Assembly (NCBI GenBank): GCA_965198875.1
Contig: CBDAPU010000001.1
Location: forward strand, 1,612,001-1,676,000
Direction: 5' to 3'
Origin: CBDAPU01 sp965198875
GTDB taxonomy: Bacteria; Pseudomonadota; Gammaproteobacteria; Eutrophobiales; Eutrophobiaceae
Length of the DNA stretch: 64,000 bases
A program made the position numbers and the translations under genes. This document shows, one piece after another, positions 7,694 through 16,381 of this stretch. Position 1 is the first letter of the stretch; each line of letters opens with the position of its first letter. The notes below the pieces were generated by a model that was given only the letters and a program-made list of their open reading frames with translations, did not search any database and had not been told where the DNA came from.

Positions 7694-9109
7694 ATGTTCC
7701 AACGTGTTCACCATCGGTGCCTTGGCGTAATAGCCGGTTTTGTCCTGCTCCTTAATCTGAATACTGCAATCGCTGATACGGTCGATTTGATCATCGCCTC
7801 AGATCATGTCCTCACCCTGGATGAGGCGGGCACCGTCATCCAGGGTGGCGCCGTGGCCGTTGATAAAGGGGCGATTGTTGCGGTCGATAAAAAAGAGGTG
7901 ATCTTGAGAGAATACAAACCCAGAGAGCTGATCGGCGGTAAGCATCGTGTACTCATGCCGGGTTTGATTAATGGGCACACCCATGCGGCGATGACCCTGT
8001 TCCGGGGAATAGCCGATGATCTGCCGCTGATGGAGTGGCTGACAAACTATATTTTCCCGGCCGAGATCCGTTTTGTTGATCAAGAGTTTGTGCGGGCCGG
8101 CACGCAATTAGCCTGTCTTGAGATGATAAAAGGCGGCGCCACCACCTTTGTGGATATGTATTTTCACCCTGAGGAGATCGCCAGGGTTGCCGATGAATGT
8201 GGCATGAGAGCGGTTGTGGGCGCCGCCGTGATAGAGCAGGAAAGCGGTTATACAAAGAATTTTACCGACGCCATGGCCAAGGCCGAGGGTTTTATCAGGC
8301 GATGGAAAGGCAAAAACACCCGCATCACGCCGGCCATCGCCGCCCATGCAGCTTACACAATCACACCTGATAACTTACACATCGTCAGGCGAAGGGCGAA
8401 TGCCTTGGGCGTTCCGGTCGCTATTCACATTGCAGAGTCAAAAGCGGAGCTGGCGATCATCGATGAGCGGTATAACAACACACCTGTCGCTCACCTTGAG
8501 AGTATGGGCTTTTTTAGCGGGCCGACGATCGGCGCCCATGTGGTCTATCCCATCCGGGAGGAGATGGCTATTTTGGCGGAACGCCGTGTCGGTGTTATTC
8601 ATAATCCCACCTCCAACATGAAAATCGCATCCGGATTTGCGCCGGCGCCTGAAATGCTGGCCGCTGGCGTGTTGCTTGGGTTGGGGACAGACGGTGCGGC
8701 TTCCAATAATGATCTGGATATGTGGGATGAAATACGCATGGCGGCTTTTATCCATAAGGGGCGCCTGCTGGAGCCGAAGATAATGCCTGCCGGCACTGTG
8801 CTGGCTATGGCCACCAGCAGGGGCGCTGAGGCAATAGGGCTGGGAGAGGATGTGGGTTCGATAGAAGTCGGCAAGCGTGCCGATATAATCCAGATCTCCT
8901 TGGATGCCCCCCATCTGACGCCATTGTATGATGTTATTTCACATCTGGTTTATGCCGTTGACGCCCGGGATGTGCAAACAGTTATCATTGATGGGCGCAT
9001 ACTGATGCGAGATCGCAAAATGCTCACCCTGGATGAAGAGGCCGTGATAAAAAAAGCGAGAGCCATAGGCGAGAGGATTAACTCAGAAATAAGAACGAAC
9101 GCCCGGTAG
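7694..9109 (+). CDS. Exported TRZ/ATZ-type amidohydrolase (MTA/SAH deaminase-like)
   Basis: The ATG at 7694 is preferred because AGGAGA lies six bases upstream and the first ~25 residues (MFQRVHHRCLGVIAGFVLLL, then NLNTAIA) form a Sec signal peptide; an earlier ATG at 7451 has neither. The mature enzyme, about 445 residues, is a metal-dependent TIM-barrel amidohydrolase. Visible motifs are NGHTHAAMT (H-x-H metal ligands), HIAE, and LGLGTDGAASNNDLDMW (metal/catalytic Asp with the ATZ/TRZ signature). Cytoplasmic relatives deaminate 5'-methylthioadenosine, S-adenosylhomocysteine or guanine, or dechlorinate triazines. The export signal is unusual for this group and leaves the substrate open. It stands alone: decay upstream, trpE facing it downstream. 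Confidence 0.85.
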   Translation: MFQRVHHRCLGVIAGFVLLLNLNTAIADTVDLIIASDHVLTLDEAGTVIQGGAVAVDKGAIVAVDKKEVILREYKPRELIGGKHRVLMPGLINGHTHAAMTLFRGIADDLPLMEWLTNYIFPAEIRFVDQEFVRAGTQLACLEMIKGGATTFVDMYFHPEEIARVADECGMRAVVGAAVIEQESGYTKNFTDAMAKAEGFIRRWKGKNTRITPAIAAHAAYTITPDNLHIVRRRANALGVPVAIHIAESKAELAIIDERYNNTPVAHLESMGFFSGPTIGAHVVYPIREEMAILAERRVGVIHNPTSNMKIASGFAPAPEMLAAGVLLGLGTDGAASNNDLDMWDEIRMAAFIHKGRLLEPKIMPAGTVLAMATSRGAEAIGLGEDVGSIEVGKRADIIQISLDAPHLTPLYDVISHLVYAVDARDVQTVIIDGRILMRDRKMLTLDEEAVIKKARAIGERINSEIRTNAR

Positions 9110-9258
9110 TTGACTGCCTTTTGGGGAAACGTTTTATGATCGGTATTTCGCTACATGCAAGACCTTCAAGGCAACGCATATCACCTGAGAGCCCAAAGAG
9201 AAGTTCGGCCTTCTCCGGAAAGAGTATTGACGTATTTAGCCTCAGGAAGATCAGAGCC

Positions 9259-10644
9259 TTAAAAACCTTCAGTGGATAACTGCATTGCCTGTCGCATTAC
9301 GGCGCTTTTCGCCAGCACTTCGTTATATTCTGATAGGGGGTCGCTGTCTGCGACGATGCCGGCGCCGGCATGGTAGCTGTATTTGCCTTCTTCAAAAACG
9401 ATGGTGCGTATGGCAATAGCCTGGTCCATGTTACCGCAATGCCCAAAATAACCGACCGTGCCGCCGTATAGCCCTCGATGTACCGGCTCGCTCACATTCA
9501 TTAACTCGATGGCCCGTATCTTTGGGGCGCCGACCAACGTGCCTGCCGGGAAGGTGGCGGCAAACAGATCGAACGCATCTGCATCGTCTCTTAATCTACC
9601 CTTAACGCCACTGACGATGTGCATGACATGGCTGTATCGTTCAATAGACATGTATGGGTTGACCTCAATGGAGCGGGGCTCGGCAATGCGGCCTAAATCA
9701 TTTCTGGCCAAGTCCACCAACATAACATGCTCGGCGATTTCTTTCGGATCGCCCAGCAGGCTTTGTTCATGTTGCCTGTCCTGACGGGGGGTTTTGCCTC
9801 TGGGGCGGGTACCGGCGATGGGCCGTAATGAGGCGATGTTGTTATGTAACTTCACCAGGGCCTCAGGAGATGAGCCGGCGATAGTGCGACCGCCTATTTC
9901 AATAAAATACATATAGGGGGACGGGTTTATCAGCCGCAGGGCGCGGTAGGCGTCAAAGGGGGGTACGTCACATTCTCCGGTAAACCGGTTCGACAGGACA
10001 ATCTGAAAAATATCACCCCCATGGATCTTCTCTTTCGCCGCTGATACCCGCGCCATGTATTCCTCTTTGCTCAGGCTTGCCCTCGCCTGTGTACAACGAC
10101 TGCCCTGATTGGGGGCGGGCAACGGGCCTCTTAATAACCGCATGATCTCTCTCTTCAAGGCCAGACGCTCGGCCTCACCGCCTGAATGCAACAACGCCAC
10201 TCTTCGGGTCAGGTGATCGAAGATGAGCAGGGAACGCGGCGCCATATACGCCGCCCCCGGATACCGGTTTTTTATTATGGTATTCTTTGGAAATTGTTCC
10301 AGATCATGGATGAGATCGAAATCCGCATAACCGACCAACCCTCCCCTAAAAGGGATAGCATCGGTATAAGGCGTTAATGCCGGCGCCGATAGCAGTGCCC
10401 CCCGTAGCGCATCTAGCACATCGTCACGACCAGATGGTCTGGGCTGTTTTCTGCCGTTTATGATGAGGTGGTTATTATCCAGGTGGATCTCAAGGGCAGA
10501 GCCCAGGCCCAGAAACGAGAAACGCGCCAGTTGCTCGCCCCTCTCTACGCTCTCCAGTAAAAAGCGTGCTCCCAGTGGTTTTAACTTCAGGTAAGTGGAT
10601 ACCGGCGTATCCAGATCGGCTACGATATCAAAAGGCGTTAGCAT
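9259..10644 (-). CDS. trpE: Anthranilate synthase component I (TrpE)
   Basis: Converts chorismate to anthranilate, first step of tryptophan synthesis, normally with the glutamine amidotransferase TrpG. The ATG at 10644 is preferred over a GTG at 10674 because GGGGAG lies four bases upstream; this gives 461 residues. The N-terminal domain has TPFDIVADLDTPVSTYLKL and LLES, the latter part of the Trp feedback site. The chorismate-binding domain carries PSPYMYFIEIGG, GSSPEALV, PIAGTRPRG, LVDLARND and GAPKIRAIELM. trpG and trpD do not follow; downstream is the convergent amidohydrolase gene, so the partner subunit must be encoded elsewhere. A leader peptide and terminator upstream indicate control by attenuation. 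Confidence 0.95.
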   Translation of the reverse strand: MLTPFDIVADLDTPVSTYLKLKPLGARFLLESVERGEQLARFSFLGLGSALEIHLDNNHLIINGRKQPRPSGRDDVLDALRGALLSAPALTPYTDAIPFRGGLVGYADFDLIHDLEQFPKNTIIKNRYPGAAYMAPRSLLIFDHLTRRVALLHSGGEAERLALKREIMRLLRGPLPAPNQGSRCTQARASLSKEEYMARVSAAKEKIHGGDIFQIVLSNRFTGECDVPPFDAYRALRLINPSPYMYFIEIGGRTIAGSSPEALVKLHNNIASLRPIAGTRPRGKTPRQDRQHEQSLLGDPKEIAEHVMLVDLARNDLGRIAEPRSIEVNPYMSIERYSHVMHIVSGVKGRLRDDADAFDLFAATFPAGTLVGAPKIRAIELMNVSEPVHRGLYGGTVGYFGHCGNMDQAIAIRTIVFEEGKYSYHAGAGIVADSDPLSEYNEVLAKSAVMRQAMQLSTEGF

Positions 10645-10687
10645 GTCGCTCCCCTTTAAGTGCGCTCCAATCACCGGGGGAAGGCAT

Positions 10688-10719
10688 AAAAAAAACCCGC
10701 CTGTGACTGGGGGCGGGTT
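10688..10719 (-). terminator. Intrinsic terminator in trpE leader (attenuator)
   Basis: On the minus strand an 8-bp stem AACCCGCC/GGCGGGTT with a 10-base loop is followed by a run of eight T. It lies between the Trp-rich leader peptide and trpE, where an attenuator is expected. Confidence 0.85.
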
Positions 10720-10729
10720 AGGTTATTCG

Positions 10730-10801
10730 CTACTTTAGGCGATACTCACGAAGCCACAATCCACCTCTAAGGCATCCTCGCCACCATCGAGTTAACGGCA
10801 T
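10730..10801 (-). CDS. trpL: trp leader peptide
   Basis: A 23-codon frame on the minus strand starts MPLTRWWRG and ends at TAG just before the terminator. It has three Trp codons, two of them adjacent. An in-frame ATG at 10822 would add seven residues; neither start has a strong ribosome site. The arrangement of tandem Trp codons, then a GC-rich hairpin with U run, then trpE is the classic attenuation layout. The competing antiterminator was not resolved by eye. Confidence 0.7.
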   Translation of the reverse strand: MPLTRWWRGCLRGGLWLREYRLK

Positions 10802-11148
10802 GTGTCTTGTGCGTTGTTTCATCCTGGGCAGGGTAACGTCTACAAATAGCCGGGTCAACAGGTTAGCGCCAAACATACTTTTTTATCGCCCCATCCCCAT
10901 GGCCTCCCCGCCGATCGGTCTCGTATCAACCACCTCGGATCTTATCACCATGACCGGGTGGCGTCCTCTTTTGCGAGCCGCATATGCGCTTTTCCCGCCT
11001 CATCAAACAACCAGCATACATTGACGCATCTGCCGGTATTGAAGGGCTTGCTTAAAAGCGTGTGTTTTTATACTTAACCAACAGGCGTTGCTGTAGCGGC
11101 CGGCGCTAAAAATGCCTGCGTCATTTTCATCTATGATACTATGTTCAA

Positions 11149-11264
11149 GGTGGCCTGCGCCGGTCTCCCCGCGGCGCGAAGTTGTGAACCCCGTCAGGCC
11201 CGGAAGGGAGCAGCGGTAACAGTGGATGCGGGCGCCGGGTCAAGAACGGTGTGGGTCGCCCTTT
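11149..11264 (+). ncRNA. ffs: Signal recognition particle RNA (4.5S type)
   Basis: The universally conserved SRP domain IV is present: GTCAGGCCCGGAAGGGAGCAGC near 11194-11215 contains the GGAA tetraloop region and the A-rich/GCAGC internal loop bound by Ffh. The outer strands (GGTGGCCTGCGCCGG near 11149 and GGGCGCCGGGTC to GGTCGCCC near 11262) pair to close a long hairpin, the short bacterial form without an Alu domain. It stands immediately upstream of dnaX, a common gammaproteobacterial location. Ends are approximate. Confidence 0.92.
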
Positions 11265-11389
11265 AATACGCTAGAGAGCAAAACCATGATCTTGAAGGAG
11301 AGGCCCATTGATGATCAGGGCGCCCATAGCGCATTAACCGCCCTTAAAATGTGCGGCCATCGCAAGAATAAATGCTTTGAGGTTAAGGA

Positions 11390-12940
11390 ATGAGTTATCA
11401 GGTGTTGGCGCGTAAATGGCGTCCGCGTTTTTTCTCCGACATGGTCGGGCAAGCCCATGTGCTGAAGGTATTGGTCAATGCGCTGGATAGCCACCGATTA
11501 CACCATGCCTATTTATTTACCGGCACCCGCGGTGTGGGTAAAACCACGTTAGCGCGAATTGTAGCGAAATGCCTGAATTGTGAGACTGGCGTCACGTCAA
11601 CGCCCTGTGGTGAATGCAATGCCTGCGTCAGTATCGATGAGGGTCGCTTTTTTGATCTCATAGAAGTGGACGCCGCCTCCAAAGCCAAAGTGGATGAGAC
11701 CCGGGAGCTGATGGACAATGTCCAGTATTCACCGACTGCGGGTCGATATAAAGTCTATCTTATCGATGAGGCGCACATGTTCTCAAGGCACAGCTTCAAT
11801 GCCCTGTTAAAAACCCTTGAGGAGCCACCACCGCATGTCAAGTTTCTACTGGCGACAACCGAGGCGAAAAAAATACCCATCACGATCTTGTCCCGTTGTC
11901 TGCAGTTTAACTTAAAACACCTCACTACAGAGCAAATTGAAACCCAGATAACCCATATCCTCACTCAGGAGACCATCTCGGCGGAGGAAGGCTCAGCGTA
12001 TCTTATTGCGGCGGCGGCCAACGGCAGTATGCGAGACGCCCTCAGTATACTCGATCAGGCCATATCTTACGGGGGCGGGCGATTAGTCAAATCCCAGGTG
12101 TGCGATATGCTGGGCACAATAAATCATAATGAGATAGTGGGTTTACTTGACGATCTCATTGAACAGAACGCCGAATCCCTGTTTGCCAGAATCAACAGCA
12201 TGGCGGCGTTATCACCCGATTATGACGCCATACTCAACGAGTTATTGGCCATGCTGCATGATATTGCCGTTGCCCACGCCCTGCCTAAAGGCTCTGATGT
12301 TGTTGCGGGTCCGGCTCTTACCTATGCCGATAGATTGAATAAGGAAGATGTTCAGCTTTATTATCAGATTGCATTGAATGGTCGCCGGGACCTGGATATC
12401 GCCCCTGATCCTGGGTCCGGCTTTGAGATGACCCTGATCCGTATGCTGGCCTTTCGCCCCATGGAAGCGCCCGGCTCAACAGCGGGCAACACCAGGAAAG
12501 CCGGGTCTGTGGCGAGCGCCAAGGCTAAGGCTGAGGGAGATAAGGTTTTATCTTCTACGGACAATGAGAGCTGGCGAGACCTGATTGATGAGATGGCATT
12601 GACCGGGTTAGTCAAACAGTTGGCGGAGCATTGTGTATTGAAGGAGCAGGATAAACATCAGATCCAGTTAATCCTGCAACCTGGCCAGGCGCATTTATTA
12701 AAAACCACACAAAAACAGAAACTACAGGACGCCATTAAAATGCGTTTTGGGGATGAGATGAAGTTGGTGATCACCGTTGAAGAGCCTCGGGATGAGACGC
12801 CATCACAACGAAAAGCCAGGGAGGGCCATGAGGCGAAACAGGCGGCGATAGCGGCCATTGAAAAAGACCCCCATGTCAAGTCCATGGTGGACACTTTCGA
12901 CGCCACTATTGATAAGGATTTAACCCGACTGCATTCATAA
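11390..12940 (+). CDS. dnaX: DNA polymerase III subunits tau/gamma
   Basis: Clamp-loader ATPase of the replisome. TAAGGA precedes the ATG. Walker A GTRGVGKTT (near residue 45), four zinc-binding Cys (NC...TPCGECNAC, residues ~64-79), Walker B VYLIDEAHM, sensor FLLATTE and the arginine-finger SRC motif are all present. At 516 residues it is shorter than E. coli tau (643), mostly in the linker before the polymerase-binding C-terminus. I see no A-AAA-AAG slippery site in the usual place, so a separate gamma form by frameshifting is not evident. Followed 19 bases later by ybaB. Confidence 0.97.
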   Translation: MSYQVLARKWRPRFFSDMVGQAHVLKVLVNALDSHRLHHAYLFTGTRGVGKTTLARIVAKCLNCETGVTSTPCGECNACVSIDEGRFFDLIEVDAASKAKVDETRELMDNVQYSPTAGRYKVYLIDEAHMFSRHSFNALLKTLEEPPPHVKFLLATTEAKKIPITILSRCLQFNLKHLTTEQIETQITHILTQETISAEEGSAYLIAAAANGSMRDALSILDQAISYGGGRLVKSQVCDMLGTINHNEIVGLLDDLIEQNAESLFARINSMAALSPDYDAILNELLAMLHDIAVAHALPKGSDVVAGPALTYADRLNKEDVQLYYQIALNGRRDLDIAPDPGSGFEMTLIRMLAFRPMEAPGSTAGNTRKAGSVASAKAKAEGDKVLSSTDNESWRDLIDEMALTGLVKQLAEHCVLKEQDKHQIQLILQPGQAHLLKTTQKQKLQDAIKMRFGDEMKLVITVEEPRDETPSQRKAREGHEAKQAAIAAIEKDPHVKSMVDTFDATIDKDLTRLHS

Positions 12941-12959
12941 CTTGAAAGAGAGCGCGTAA

Positions 12960-13283
12960 ATGAAAGGGGGATTTGACGATATCATGCAGCAGGCCCGGCA
13001 AATGCAGGAGCACCTGCAGCGCGCACAGGAGGAAATCGCCAATACTGAAGTACAAGGTGAAGCCGGCGCCGGCATGGTGACAATCCTCATGACCGGTATG
13101 CATGATGTTAAACGCATAAACATTGATCCCTCACTGCTGAATAAAGACAAGGACATGCTCGAAGACCTCATTGCAGCGGCGGTGAATGACGCCAACCGGC
13201 GTGTGGAAAAAGCGAAACAGGATAAAATGTCGGACGTCACCGGCGGGCTTGGTCTGCCGCCGGGCTTTAAGTTGCCGTTTTAA
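12960..13283 (+). CDS. ybaB: YbaB/EbfC nucleoid-associated protein
   Basis: A 107-residue DNA-binding protein of the YbaB family, which forms tweezer-like dimers. The N-terminal amphipathic helix (QQARQMQEHLQRAQEEIANT), the G-x-G-x-V-T-I strand region and the acidic segment KDKDMLEDLIAAAVNDA fit the family. GAGAG precedes the ATG. The dnaX-ybaB-recR order is conserved in gammaproteobacteria. The stop codon lies inside the first unit of a repeat cluster, which separates it from recR by 405 bases, much more than usual. Confidence 0.95.
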   Translation: MKGGFDDIMQQARQMQEHLQRAQEEIANTEVQGEAGAGMVTILMTGMHDVKRINIDPSLLNKDKDMLEDLIAAAVNDANRRVEKAKQDKMSDVTGGLGLPPGFKLPF

Positions 13284-13443
13284 GTAACCGCAAAATAAGG
13301 CCTGTTCTCTACTCATCCTTCAGGACGATGTAATCTCTTACGTTTTAAGTAATCACAAAATGAGCCATGTTCTCTACGGCTGTGGGTGGATTGATGTTTG
13401 CTGATCTGTTTTAAGTGGCCGTAAAATGCGCCATGTTCTCTAT
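13277..13443 (+). repeat. Three degenerate 36-nt direct repeats with 29-30-nt spacers
   Basis: Units at 13277-13312, 13342-13377 and 13408-13443 share the start GTTTTAAGT, a central AAAAT, and the end TGTTCTCTA. Units 1 and 2 differ at five positions; unit 3 differs from unit 2 at seven. Spacers are 29 and 30 bases and unrelated. The geometry resembles a CRISPR array, but the degeneracy and lack of cas genes argue against it. Multiple transposase-binding sites at a transposon end fit better. Confidence 0.65.
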
Positions 13444-13688
13444 CGCCCCGCCTTCGGTTAAGTCTGCCCATGCCCGCCTGCTCAACATCGTTCCCGATCC
13501 TGTATGATCAGGGGATCGAATAAGCGCCGTTTTCCGTAGATGTATTTCATGCAACCGATACCAGGTGTGGAAATGCACCGCTCGCCCCGGCAGGCGGTCT
13601 CGCCGATGAGGAGAAGATGTTGGGCAAAGCGAAGCTCGGTGGTGGTATATCGCAGTGTATAAACAGGCTTTAATGAGCATTTTCTAAC

Positions 13689-14288
13689 ATGTCGGCGCCT
13701 CCAAGGTTAAACACCCTCATCCGCTCTTTATGTTGTTTGCCCGGCATTGGCAAGAAGTCGGCGCAACGGATCGCCTATCATCTCTTGCAACGGGACCGGG
13801 CAGGGGCCAAATACCTGGCGAGATCATTAAATGAAGCGATGGATAATATCGGCCATTGCCAGCGCTGTCGTAACTTTAGCGAGACCGATATATGTGCGCT
13901 TTGCGCCAGTGAGAAGCGAGATAGCGCATTGCTTTGTGTGGTTGAGAACCCAACCGATGTGTATGCTATGGAAGAGGCCGGCTATAACGGGCGGTACTTT
14001 GTCTTAATGGGGCGGCTTTCCCCTTTAGATGGCATTGGCCCGCAGGAGCTGGGGGTAGATGCGCTAAAGGCGTATCTCGATGATGATGTCCTGAGAGAGG
14101 TGATTCTGGCCACCAACTCCACTGTGGAGGGGGAGGCGACAGCACATTTTATCCATGATCTGATCAAAAGACAGGATCTTCGCATCACCCGCATCGCCCA
14201 CGGCGTCCCGTTAGGGGGCGAGCTGGAATATATAGACAGCCATACCCTCTCACATGCCCTTGCCGGTCGCAATGAATACCATCAATAG
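13689..14288 (+). CDS. recR: Recombination mediator RecR
   Basis: A 199-residue protein acting with RecF and RecO to load RecA at gaps. Visible parts are the helix-hairpin-helix (LPGIGKKSAQRIAYHL), the Cys4 zinc finger (CQRCRNFSETDICALC), and a Toprim domain with VVENPTDVYAMEEAG and LATNSTVEGEATAHF. Length matches the family. The ribosome site is poor and the upstream spacer has been expanded by the repeat cluster, so coupling to ybaB has probably been lost. No gene follows for 246 bases. Confidence 0.97.
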   Translation: MSAPPRLNTLIRSLCCLPGIGKKSAQRIAYHLLQRDRAGAKYLARSLNEAMDNIGHCQRCRNFSETDICALCASEKRDSALLCVVENPTDVYAMEEAGYNGRYFVLMGRLSPLDGIGPQELGVDALKAYLDDDVLREVILATNSTVEGEATAHFIHDLIKRQDLRITRIAHGVPLGGELEYIDSHTLSHALAGRNEYHQ

Positions 14289-14534
14289 CTGTGGTTATGA
14301 CAGCGGGTCTCCGGGAGCCTCGATATTCGCTGGCAATGCAAAGCCACAGCTTGTCTGTCGGCGCTGAAAGAACCCCTCGTCAATCATCTATCCCTGCCGG
14401 CTCGCCTGCATCCATGGGGGCTATGGGGCGTGCCGGCTTTGTCAGCATCCACCTTGCATCTCGGCCTGTGACCTTTGGATAACCTGTGCCTGCCTTGTCG
14501 GGTGTCGTTAGTTCAACGTGTTGTTGCTTGCGGG

Positions 14535-15773
14535 CTAACTTGCAGTCAGGTGGGCAATCCTCACCGGGGCCGGTGGATGGGAGTCATGAAATGCAGAATA
14601 CAGGGGATCAGGCGTTAAGGTATTGGCGTTCTCCCGGTACAGCTTCACCAGGGCGCTGATGAGGTTGGTTGATTGCGCTTGAGCGGCGGCAAAATCATCG
14701 GCCTCGAATTCATGTTTGCGGGAAGTAAATGAGAAAACCGGTTGCAGGAAAAAAGTAAACGCCGGCGATACCAGCACAAACAGCGTCAGCGCCATATAAG
14801 TGGATGGTGTGCTCACCCCAAGCCCGGCATAAAACCAGGGCATATCGATCAACACCCCCAATATCGCACATCCGATCAGGAACGTGGCGCCGAGGAGGAG
14901 GATACGTTTTTTTATGTGGTTGCATTTGAAGTGTCCTAATTCATGGGCGAGCACCGCTTCTATCTCATCATGGGAGAGCTCATCGATCAGGGTGTCAAAA
15001 AAAACGATGCGCTTATTGGCGCCCAGCCCGGTAAAGTAGGCGTTGCCGTGGGTGGAACGGGCGGAGCCGTCCATGACGAATATGCCGTTGCTGGTAAAAC
15101 CATTGCGCGCCAGTAGATCTTCTATTCGAGTTTTAAGCGCCTGATCATCCAGCGGCCTGAATGTGTTAAATAGCGGGGCGATAAAAGCCGGGTAGGCCCA
15201 CATCATCATTAAACTGAACCCAAGCCAGGTGAGCCAGACATAGAACCACCAATAGGCCCCCGCATCAGCCATCAGCCACAGCACCAGCATGATCATGGGC
15301 GTGCCGATGAGCAACATCAGCGCGGTGTTTTTCAGTAGATCGGAAATAAATAACTTCGGGGTCATTTTATTAAAGCCAAATTTTTGCTCTAACTTGAAGG
15401 TGCGGTAGCAAGACACCGGTATATCCAGCAGGGATGAGATGAGCATCGCCGCCAGTATGAAAAGGGCGCCCATCCAGAGCGGGGATAAACCGAAGGAGCC
15501 AATAAAATTATCCAGAAACTCCAATGCCCCGCCGAATGTCCACAGCAATAATAAAACCGATGAGAGCAGCCATTCAAACAAACCCATCTTTGTCTTAGCG
15601 CAATTGTAATCCGCCGCTTTTTGATGTGACGGCGCCGGTATTTTGTCACTGAACGCCTCCGGCACGGCCTCTCTGTTGGATCTGATATGACGAATATGAC
15701 GATGACCGAGATACCATTGCAGGGAGAAACTTGCGATCAGCGCCAGGATAAACAGACAGGAAAACGCATTCAT
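14535..15773 (-). CDS. M48 family membrane metallopeptidase (Ste24/CAAX protease-like)
   Basis: A 412-residue integral membrane zinc protease. It has an N-terminal transmembrane segment and several more hydrophobic spans (residues ~65-85, ~98-115, ~150-170, ~175-200, ~290-330). The zinc motif HELGH lies near residue 280, and the third ligand Glu is in HEFEADDFAA near residue 355. This layout matches the Ste24-type group rather than the shorter HtpX. Family members trim prenylated or misfolded membrane proteins; in bacteria the role is usually membrane quality control. It is divergently transcribed from orn, an arrangement seen in other gammaproteobacteria. Confidence 0.92.
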   Translation of the reverse strand: MNAFSCLFILALIASFSLQWYLGHRHIRHIRSNREAVPEAFSDKIPAPSHQKAADYNCAKTKMGLFEWLLSSVLLLLWTFGGALEFLDNFIGSFGLSPLWMGALFILAAMLISSLLDIPVSCYRTFKLEQKFGFNKMTPKLFISDLLKNTALMLLIGTPMIMLVLWLMADAGAYWWFYVWLTWLGFSLMMMWAYPAFIAPLFNTFRPLDDQALKTRIEDLLARNGFTSNGIFVMDGSARSTHGNAYFTGLGANKRIVFFDTLIDELSHDEIEAVLAHELGHFKCNHIKKRILLLGATFLIGCAILGVLIDMPWFYAGLGVSTPSTYMALTLFVLVSPAFTFFLQPVFSFTSRKHEFEADDFAAAQAQSTNLISALVKLYRENANTLTPDPLYSAFHDSHPPAPVRIAHLTAS

Positions 15774-15838
15774 GGTTGTTCAGATTTTCAATGCCGTAAA
15801 ATGGGTATAATGATAAAAACTTTATCAGGATACATGAT

Positions 15839-16381
15839 ATGAGCATTTCAGAGAACAACCTGATATGGATAGATCTGGAAATGACGGGGTTAATACCGGA
15901 GCAAGACAGGATCATTGAAATAGCCACCGCCATCACGGATTCGGAATTAACGCTGCTGGAGGAGGGGCCGATCATCGCCATCTCCCAGCCTGAGGAGCTG
16001 CTGGAGGCCATGGATGAATGGAATACCCGGCAACACAACACATCGGGACTGCTGGAGCGAGTGAGGCGCAGCGACTACACCGAGGCGGACGCCGAGAACA
16101 TCACCATAGCGTTTCTACAGCGATATGTCCCCGAACGTATCTCGCCCATGTGTGGCAACAGCATTTGCCAGGATCGCCGATTCATGAGCAGATACATGCC
16201 AAAGCTGGAGCACTATTTTCATTATCGCAACCTGGACGTCAGCACGGTAAAAGAATTGGTGAAACGCTGGACGGGGGGAGCGGGGCAGTTCGCCAAAAAC
16301 TCATCACACCTTGCCATGGATGATATACGGGACTCGATTGCAGAGTTACAACATTATCGGGCCGTCTATTTTACCTGCTGA
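15839..16381 (+). CDS. orn: Oligoribonuclease
   Basis: A 180-residue 3'-5' exonuclease that finishes RNA decay by hydrolysing two- to five-nucleotide fragments and pGpG. The DEDDh active site is complete: WIDLEMTGL (D, E), the second Asp in CGNSICQDRRF, and the final H-x(4)-D in HLAMDDIRDSI. Essential in many gammaproteobacteria. Its stop overlaps the next start (TGATG), indicating coupling to nnr. Confidence 0.97.
   Translation: MSISENNLIWIDLEMTGLIPEQDRIIEIATAITDSELTLLEEGPIIAISQPEELLEAMDEWNTRQHNTSGLLERVRRSDYTEADAENITIAFLQRYVPERISPMCGNSICQDRRFMSRYMPKLEHYFHYRNLDVSTVKELVKRWTGGAGQFAKNSSHLAMDDIRDSIAELQHYRAVYFTC

Noticed and set aside
10800..11024. 74-residue plus-strand gene before ffs
   Set aside because: No ribosome site or family match, and it faces the trp leader.
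11860..11885. Programmed frameshift site in dnaX (GCGAAAAAAATA)
   Set aside because: The A run lies in the ATPase core (EAKKIPIT), far from where a gamma-type product ends.
13277..13443. CRISPR array
   Set aside because: Spacing is right, but the three repeats differ by 5-7 of 36 bases, there are only three, and no cas gene is nearby.
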